Assembly: GCF_001039355.2 (NCBI RefSeq) | Contig: NW_019774759.1 | Coordinates: 406,572-470,571, forward strand | From: Lingula anatina | Taxonomy: Eukaryota; Brachiopoda; Lingulata; Lingulida; Lingulidae | Direction: 5' to 3' | Length of the DNA stretch: 64,000 bases | The notes under the pieces: model-generated | Told to the model about the DNA's origin: nothing | Seen by the model: the letters and a program-made list of their open reading frames with translations, nothing else | Database searches by the model: none | Program-made: the position numbers and the translations under genes | Part shown: positions 58,169 through 64,000 of the stretch, in pieces | Layout: every line of letters begins with the position of its first letter | How positions within the stretch are numbered: the first letter of the stretch is position 1

Positions 58169-60509
58169 AGGACAATGGTCATGACGTCAGAATGGCCTGA
58201 ACGGAACAATTCTTCAGAAAACATGCCCCACTAACGATATCTTTATCTAAATACACGAAGTAAAAGCTTGTTTGGTAAATTTTGGACTCTAAAAAACGTC
58301 CTTTCTGCTTGGCCTGCGAGTTAATGAGCTAAGTGGTCACGTGGTCCGATGACGACAATCGAGCCACCGGCGGAGTTGTCAAACTCAGCTGCATTGTCTA
58401 TTTGTAAGATTACTTTTCTGGCTATACTTATTCAAATCTCTTATCCGAGGGGTCTAAATTCTCGTGAAGCTTTCATTTGAATAACTTAAGGGTACTGTTG
58501 ATTATTCAATATGAGCTCCATATTCTTTGTGAAATTCAACTTATTTTATTACGCTGACACCCCGTCTTGCATACCTTTTATTAAACTGACGTAAACAATG
58601 CCTGTTACCAAGTCCTATCTTGATCATCCATCTAACTGAAACATCCTTTACTTCTTAATTAGAGGGTTAAATGGCATTCAGTTCTCCTGTAGCCTTTGTC
58701 TTGCACTCTCGCTGGCAGTGTTTATCTCAGGTAAAAATCTACCTGTGCGTTAGTTTCAAAGAGCGGCTCCCGCAGACCTGGGGGTACTAGATAAAATCTG
58801 AACACCAGGTTTATTCAGGAGCTAGAGAAATAAAAGAAGAATTTTTCCTGCACAGCTTCATAGGAATATTAACACAGACTTGATCCAGCTTAGACCTCCA
58901 AAATAACAGGCTGACGTGGGCAATTTTCACAAACAAAAAATAAAACTATATTTCAGTTAGCCTCCCTTTAAATAAATATACCGTTCTGGGTAAATTAGAA
59001 TATTTATAAAATCGCCAGAATATTTTTGACTAAANTTCATAGGATAATAACACAGACTTGATCCAGCTTAGAACTCCAAAATAACAGGGTGACGTGGGCA
59101 ATTTTCACAAACAAAAAATAAAACTATATTTCAGTTAGCCTCCCTTTAAATAAATATACCGTTCTGGGTAAATTAGAATATTTATAAAATCGCCTGAATA
59201 TTTTTGACTAAATGATGATTTTATTATAAATGGAAATTAAGCTACTATATGTGGTACACGTGCTGTCCTTGATATTTTGCGTTAGACTACATTTTGCTGT
59301 ACGTGCTTGGAATTTTTTTTTAAATTTTTTATACTAACGTACGTAAAACTGCACATTTAGCAAACATTCAAGTAATGATTTTCCATGCTACTAATAGCAA
59401 ACAATACTCTTTTACCTTGATCTGCTACATGTTTTTGGGTTTGATAAAGCTTACAAATTTGCAAAAAGTTTTGCGTACAGACGCAGAACTTGCTTTTCAA
59501 GTTATAAAATGATAAATCTTTTAAACTATTTAATATTTCAGATGAAATAACCTTCAGAAACAAATCCTCAAAGCATAAACGAATTAGGATTACGAACCAT
59601 TTTATTACAGAAGTTACCGTAAATTTCTTTAATATACCGCTCTTTTTCCTGTTATTCCTCAACACGTTTTCTTCCACGGAAGTAATGCCTGGGCATACGC
59701 ATGCTTCAAGATACCCAGAGAGCAATTACTTTTATTAATGTTCGCGACGGTGTTTGTACTCAATTGTTTAAATATTGACAATTAACGTCATTTACCAATA
59801 CCAATCAAACGAAAAAAAATGAGATATATTAAAAAATATGAAAGCCCACCAAGACGGTTTTGATTTTTCAATTTATTTAAAATTTTAGCCCTACGGCTCA
59901 TCAGACGATTTTGATACCTGTTATTACCTGGGTTGTGAAGTGCAGCGGTGCATAATTAACAGGTTTTATTGTAAACGAGCTCTTGGTCAACTACAATGCA
60001 TCAGCAATTAGTAACTGATGGCAGTTAATCTGAAAGACTATCAGCTTTTGATATGATCTAAACCACCTGAGGTGTCCATGATCTCGAGCATCACAACTAT
60101 TGTCACCAAAGTTAGTCAGTAAGTCACGGAAGACCGTCACAGACAAAGAAAAGATTGTCAACGAGTGCTTCAATTTTGGTGAATCCCACGGCAACACACT
60201 AAGGCATAACGAAAATTGCTGAACTCCGTTCAACACAACTTTCCTAAACTTCTATATCTGTATGCACCATGCAGCTCAGTTGAGTCTCAGACCTTTATCG
60301 TGATTGTCGTCACAGTACCACGTGACCCAGATCTGTTGCTTCATTTATGCATATTGAGGTGAGGTTTACTAAATCGCTTTTTGTGTACTTATAAATTGTT
60401 TTTTATAATTTTTAAATGGCGGGGATCGATTAAAACATAACTGTAGGGTATAGATTAAGTGCTGGATCTTCAGAATTCGAAAAATGGATTTCAATATGAC
60501 TATTGTCCG
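58169..60509. mobile_element. TTAA-flanked non-autonomous element, copy 2
   Basis: TTAA at 58165-58168 and 60510-60513; termini AGGACAATGGTCAT and (inward from right) CGGACAATAGTCAT. It interrupts a reversed copy of the MITE at 38000-38392 exactly at a TTAA. It is collinear with copy 1 but keeps a different LINE remnant (59357-59452). A join at N 59036 repeats ~178 bp (58857-59035 against 59037-59215). No transposase ORF. Confidence 0.75.
59357..59452 (-). pseudogene. LINE ORF2 remnant inside TTAA element copy 2
   Basis: Reads YQTQKHVADQGKRVLFAISS, matching CQTQKHIAEQGKNALFAISS of the LINE at 34630-34690. It is a more upstream part of ORF2 than the remnant in copy 1. Confidence 0.7.
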
Positions 60510-60753
60510 TTAATATTGCGTCTACACCGCTAAAGATAAGTTTTAATTATTGGCAACGCTATTGCAACATATGATTTTTGCAACGTCAGAAATCATTTCA
60601 TATTTTTACATTATCCAGTAACATCGCATTTTAAAAATACCCTTTGGTATCAGGGGTCTGCTATAATGTGAGAAATCAAGGAGTAGGTATTCAGATTCTT
60701 CATATTTCAGCTCATCCGAGGCACATTCGAAACATTCTGGCGGGATATAAAAT

Positions 60754-61505
60754 CCCCGTCACACTAGAGGGGGAATGATTAAGAATGGCGTCTGAAATAC
60801 AATTCTTTGTGCATTCCAGGATATTCGTAGAGCATTCTAAAAACATTCTAAAAAATTCTGAGTCCATTCCTCTGGCGTTATTTATACACTCTTGGCATCG
60901 TGTTACATTCTAAACATGTTAGAAAGCAATTTTAATTAAGTATTTTAGGTATTTCAGCTGCATTATGTTTGAATTCTTTATATTTCAAACCATCACAGCC
61001 ATACCGGGAGCAGTTGACTGCATTTGAGTTCGCTTCATATATCATTCGAGGCATCTTCTTACATACTTCTGCCTGTATTCGGCCAGCAGTCAAACACACT
61101 CGTACGGCATTTGACTTCAATTTGAAATTCCCTCCCGATTATGGCAGGAATTTTTCAATTTATTCATTCTGGCTGGTTCTACCTTGATTCCTGCTGGTTC
61201 CGAATAAGTGCGACGGGGGCCTTAAGTCGCGTACCAGTTCGAATATCCCTCGAATGTGATCAGAATGTTTTGAATGTCGTGAGAATATTAAGAATGCAGT
61301 CACAGTGCTGTTAGAATACTATTCAAATGCCATTCAATAATTTTCCACTTGGAATGCGCTTCGAAAGTTTTTAACATTCAGGCCGACCACAAGAATGGGT
61401 AAAACTATTTGAAATGCACTCAGAATTTTTAGAATGCCCTTTAATATTCAGGAATGCACAAAGAATTGTCTTTCCTATGGCATTCTGCCTCTAGTGTGGC
61501 AGGGG
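60754..61505. mobile_element. MITE with CCCCGTCACACTAG termini, complete copy
   Basis: The left end CCCCGTCACACTAGAGG is inverted at the right (CCTCTAGTGTGGCAGGGG), ~752 bp apart. Other members begin TACCCCCGTCACAC (31998, 57642, 63207), so a TA target is likely. The interior is packed with GAATGC/GCATTC and ATTC-x-AATG words; no ORF. Confidence 0.75.
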
Positions 61506-61591
61506 TATGAGGCGTCAGATTGCGTCCTTGGAATCGTATTCCACTTCTCTTGCTGTAGTGCCTGGATCAGCTGCTGGTTATTAGGCCACAG

Positions 61592-61623
61592 TGTGTGTTT
61601 GTGTGTGTGTGTATGTGTGTGTG
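61592..61623. repeat. (GT)n microsatellite
   Basis: Interrupted GTGTGT run. Part of a plus-strand ORF that reads as Val/Cys repeats; not coding. Confidence 0.8.
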
Positions 61624-61689
61624 TTTAAGTTGCCATGGAGATAATGTGATGTGCTATTTACACTTTACACTGTAATACAGTATGTGGTA

Positions 61690-62010
61690 GATTTACCTAT
61701 CAATTGAGAGAGTAGAATCAAGGTAGACACCAAGATTTTTGGCACTCCGTATATGAGAGATACTGGAATCACACTATTTCCAATCCTGATAATGAGATTC
61801 TGAGTTTACTTTATATTTTGTGGGGGAGAAATGGCCAGAAACTTGATTGCATCGTTAATTATCATTTGAGTCAAAATTTGTTCCTATAATTGTCCATACC
61901 TCAAGGTCTGAGGCGAAAGTCTTCATTCGTTCTATGGCAGCTTCATGGTGCTAAATGTCACAGTGGATGTGTCACTGAGTGTCATCCACATATGGTGATA
62001 TCCTCGGTAA
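61690..62010 (-). pseudogene. CR1/L2-like reverse transcriptase remnant
   Basis: On the minus strand, with frame changes: ISPYVDDTQ (YADD catalytic motif, Ala to Val), AAIERMKTFASDLEVW (the 'a-x2-RM-x-DL-x2-W' block), KFLAISPPQ, IRIGNSVIPVS and RSAKNLGVYLDSTLSIDR (NLGV-x-LDSTL). This is the palm-to-thumb region of a CR1-type RT, heavily decayed and different from the copy at 35.7-37.0 kb. Confidence 0.6.
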
Positions 62011-63206
62011 AACACGACAGTGGTGGTCTGTGGGGGGAAGAGATCTGTTACATCTTACGAGCAACGTATATTATGGAATATACTGCCCTGTACAATTATC
62101 ATACATAAAAAACAAGTTCGTGACACGTCTTTTGCTATTTAATTTCAAGTTGTCAGACAAAATCGCATACTCTTATAAGGACAATCTTGTTCCAGTTGGT
62201 TCAGCTACATACATAGGAAGTTAAGCTTCTCTACATTCGTATATTACTTACAGTACTTTACACTACTTGACCGTGGATATATATACATTGTTCTGCTTTA
62301 ATTATCTTACATAAAAACAATCCCTTAAACAATGCACGCTATAATGAATGTATCATAGAAATACTCCCAGAGATATTAATATCTAAATAGACGCTGCTCT
62401 GAAAGCTAAGCNTTAGTGTTATCAATCTGGTGAAAATAAAGAATCCGGCTATATTTTGTTTCGAGTGCTTTTTCATCGGCTATTCAGCGACATGCCAATC
62501 AAGGTGTTTGCATGCTTTTATATGAGCCGCGTTTATTTCCACGGGCAATTAATGCTTGCACGATGGTTTTTTATATACCTTCACATAAGAATGACTGATT
62601 CTTATTTCTAGTCTTAATAATTACTTTAATTTTGCCTTGAATTCCCCCAGGCCTTTCCTATGTTGAGGTGAATAAAATGGCTACCGCCGATCGTTGCCTG
62701 GAGATGCTGTTGACATTCTTGAGTTAATACAATGTTTTCAGTGCCGTGCATCAATCTGCTGTTTCCAAATTGATTCATTTGATTGATAAATACACGTTAA
62801 ACTGTAGTAGCATCATTTTTCCTACTGAATTCCTCTAAACTATCATCTTAATAATCAACCTTTGCAAATTATAAGCCATATTCTCCAAATTGTGATAAGA
62901 TATTGTTAGGTGACCTGCTGTGAACTTGGCCAGTCATGTCAACCGGAATAAAAGGCAAACAGAGGTATTGACACAAACGCTTTGTAGGGAGATCTTTTGT
63001 GTCGTAGCTACTCGACGCACGATTTTCAGGACGTACGTTTTTTTTCCTTTCGTCTGGCTGGGCCGTAGCTAGATCGCAGGGAAGGAATCAGCATGGAAAT
63101 TAAAGTACGTGAGAATGATAGTCTCCGCACGTCAGAAGCCTGACGGGCATTCGCAAGTGTCTTGCGCGCCCCGTGCTTGCAAAGTACAAGCATCGTGCAC
63201 AACGTA
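62011..63206. other. No recognised gene
   Basis: Contains the N at 62412. No ORF over 81 codons, no recognised domain, no repeat shared with other regions noticed. Confidence 0.4.
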
Positions 63207-64000
63207 ATACCCCCGTCACACTTATTCGGAATCAGCAGGAATGAAGAAGAATGACCCCGAGCGAAGAATTTTTAAAATTCGAACCACATTCGGGGGGAAA
63301 TTTTCAAATTGACCGTAATTATTGTAAGAGTACCGTTGGAATACTCAGAATGCGCTTGAATTGGCCTTGAATGATGCATTTTCGACTGTGTAGCTCTCAA
63401 AAGTAGTTCGAATGTAGTTGGAAAACTAGGAATATTTATAATGCTGTAAGAAGGCAGTAAGAATATTTAGAATATACTTTGAACGGCGCACTAGTGTAGT
63501 TCGATTGCTGGCAAAATTCCTATTTCAGCTCATCCGAGGCACATTCGAAACATTCTGGCGGAGTATAAAATCCCCGTCACACTAGAGGCGGAATGATTAA
63601 AAATGGCGTCGGAAATACAATTCTTTGTGCATTCCAGGATAATCGAATAGCATTCTAAAAACATTCTAAAAATTCTGAATGCATTCCAAATATTTTTACC
63701 CATTTTTGTGGCCGGCTCGGATGTTTTTGTCATGTCAAAAACTTTCGAAGTGCATTCCAAGAGGAAATTTATCGAATGGCTTTGAATAGTATTCTAACTG
63801 CACTAGGACTGCATTCTAAATATTCTCACGGCATTCCGACAGCATTCGAAACATTATGATCAGTTACCATTCCTGTGGCGTTATTTATACACTCTGGGCA
63901 TCGTGTTACATTCTAAACATGTTAGAAATTAATTTTAATCAAGTACTTTAGGTATTTCAGCTGTATTATGTTTGAATTTTTTATATTTCAAACCAATCAT
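63207..64000. mobile_element. Members of the CCCCGTCACACTAG MITE family, cut by the window end
   Basis: TACCCCCGTCACACTTATTC at 63207 starts one diverged copy. Another starts near 63574 and shares with 60703-60990 both the element and ~50 bp of left flank (CTCATCCGAGGCACATTCGA). The copy at 60.7 kb lacks about 220 bp present here. Confidence 0.65.

Overview
The window looks like AT-rich nuclear DNA of a metazoan, most likely a marine invertebrate. I cannot name the species. The evidence is split genes with GT-AG introns, CR1/L2-type and I/Jockey-type LINEs, Tc1/mariner and DIRS-like elements, many TA- or TTAA-flanked non-autonomous DNA transposons, and animal domains (C-type lectin, C2, CARD, NHL). 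Eight isolated N bases (7123, 9436, 23299, 41868, 50311, 53046, 59036, 62412) look like contig joins. Several have the same sequence on both sides, so some 'duplications' here may be unmerged haplotypes or unmerged overlaps.

Layout. 1-0.8 kb: two exons of a C-type-lectin-like gene (coiled-coil stalk, then start of the lectin domain). 1.2-4.5 kb: a tandem duplication of a promoter plus the first codons of a secreted-protein gene. The intact gene starts at 4450 and has a coiled-coil exon at 5277 homologous to the stalk exon at 225. 6.4-9.7 kb: duplicated 'AAGATGGC' repeat with a DIRS/Ngaro-type gag ORF on the minus strand. 10.3-11.2 kb: a local direct repeat. 12.2-12.7 kb: an unassigned ORF and an opposing exon candidate. 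12.9-15.5 kb and 58.2-60.5 kb: two copies of a TTAA-flanked element, each with different remnants of one LINE. 17.3-21.2 kb: nested MITEs in repeated host DNA, with empty sites visible. 22.2-22.6 kb: Tc1-like remnant.

23.3-26.3 kb: LINE tail, then the most interesting gene, the 3' part of a gene encoding half a C2 domain, a Gln-rich repetitive linker and a C-terminal CARD. 26.9-28.4 kb: tandem repeats and a minisatellite. 28.9-29.8 kb: a fold-back element with C-rich/G-rich arms, abutting a broken NHL-repeat coding segment. 30.5-32.5 kb: dispersed repeats that recur at 48.5-49.9 kb and 57.6-58.1 kb. 33-37 kb: two convergent LINEs. 38.0-38.4 kb: a MITE. 39.2-45.0 kb: a near-identical pair of segments, each with a decayed Tc1-like transposase. 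45-50 kb: mostly non-coding repeats. 51.6-51.9 kb: a possible SWIM-type zinc-finger exon. 53-57.3 kb: two inverted arrays of a ~165-bp unit full of AGGTCA half-sites. 60.7-64 kb: a TA-flanked MITE family and a decayed CR1-like RT.

Real host coding content is small: the lectin-like exons, the signal-peptide/coiled-coil gene, the C2-CARD gene and perhaps the NHL and SWIM pieces. The rest is mobile and repetitive DNA. All gene structures are my own reading of ORFs and splice sites, without transcript or database support.
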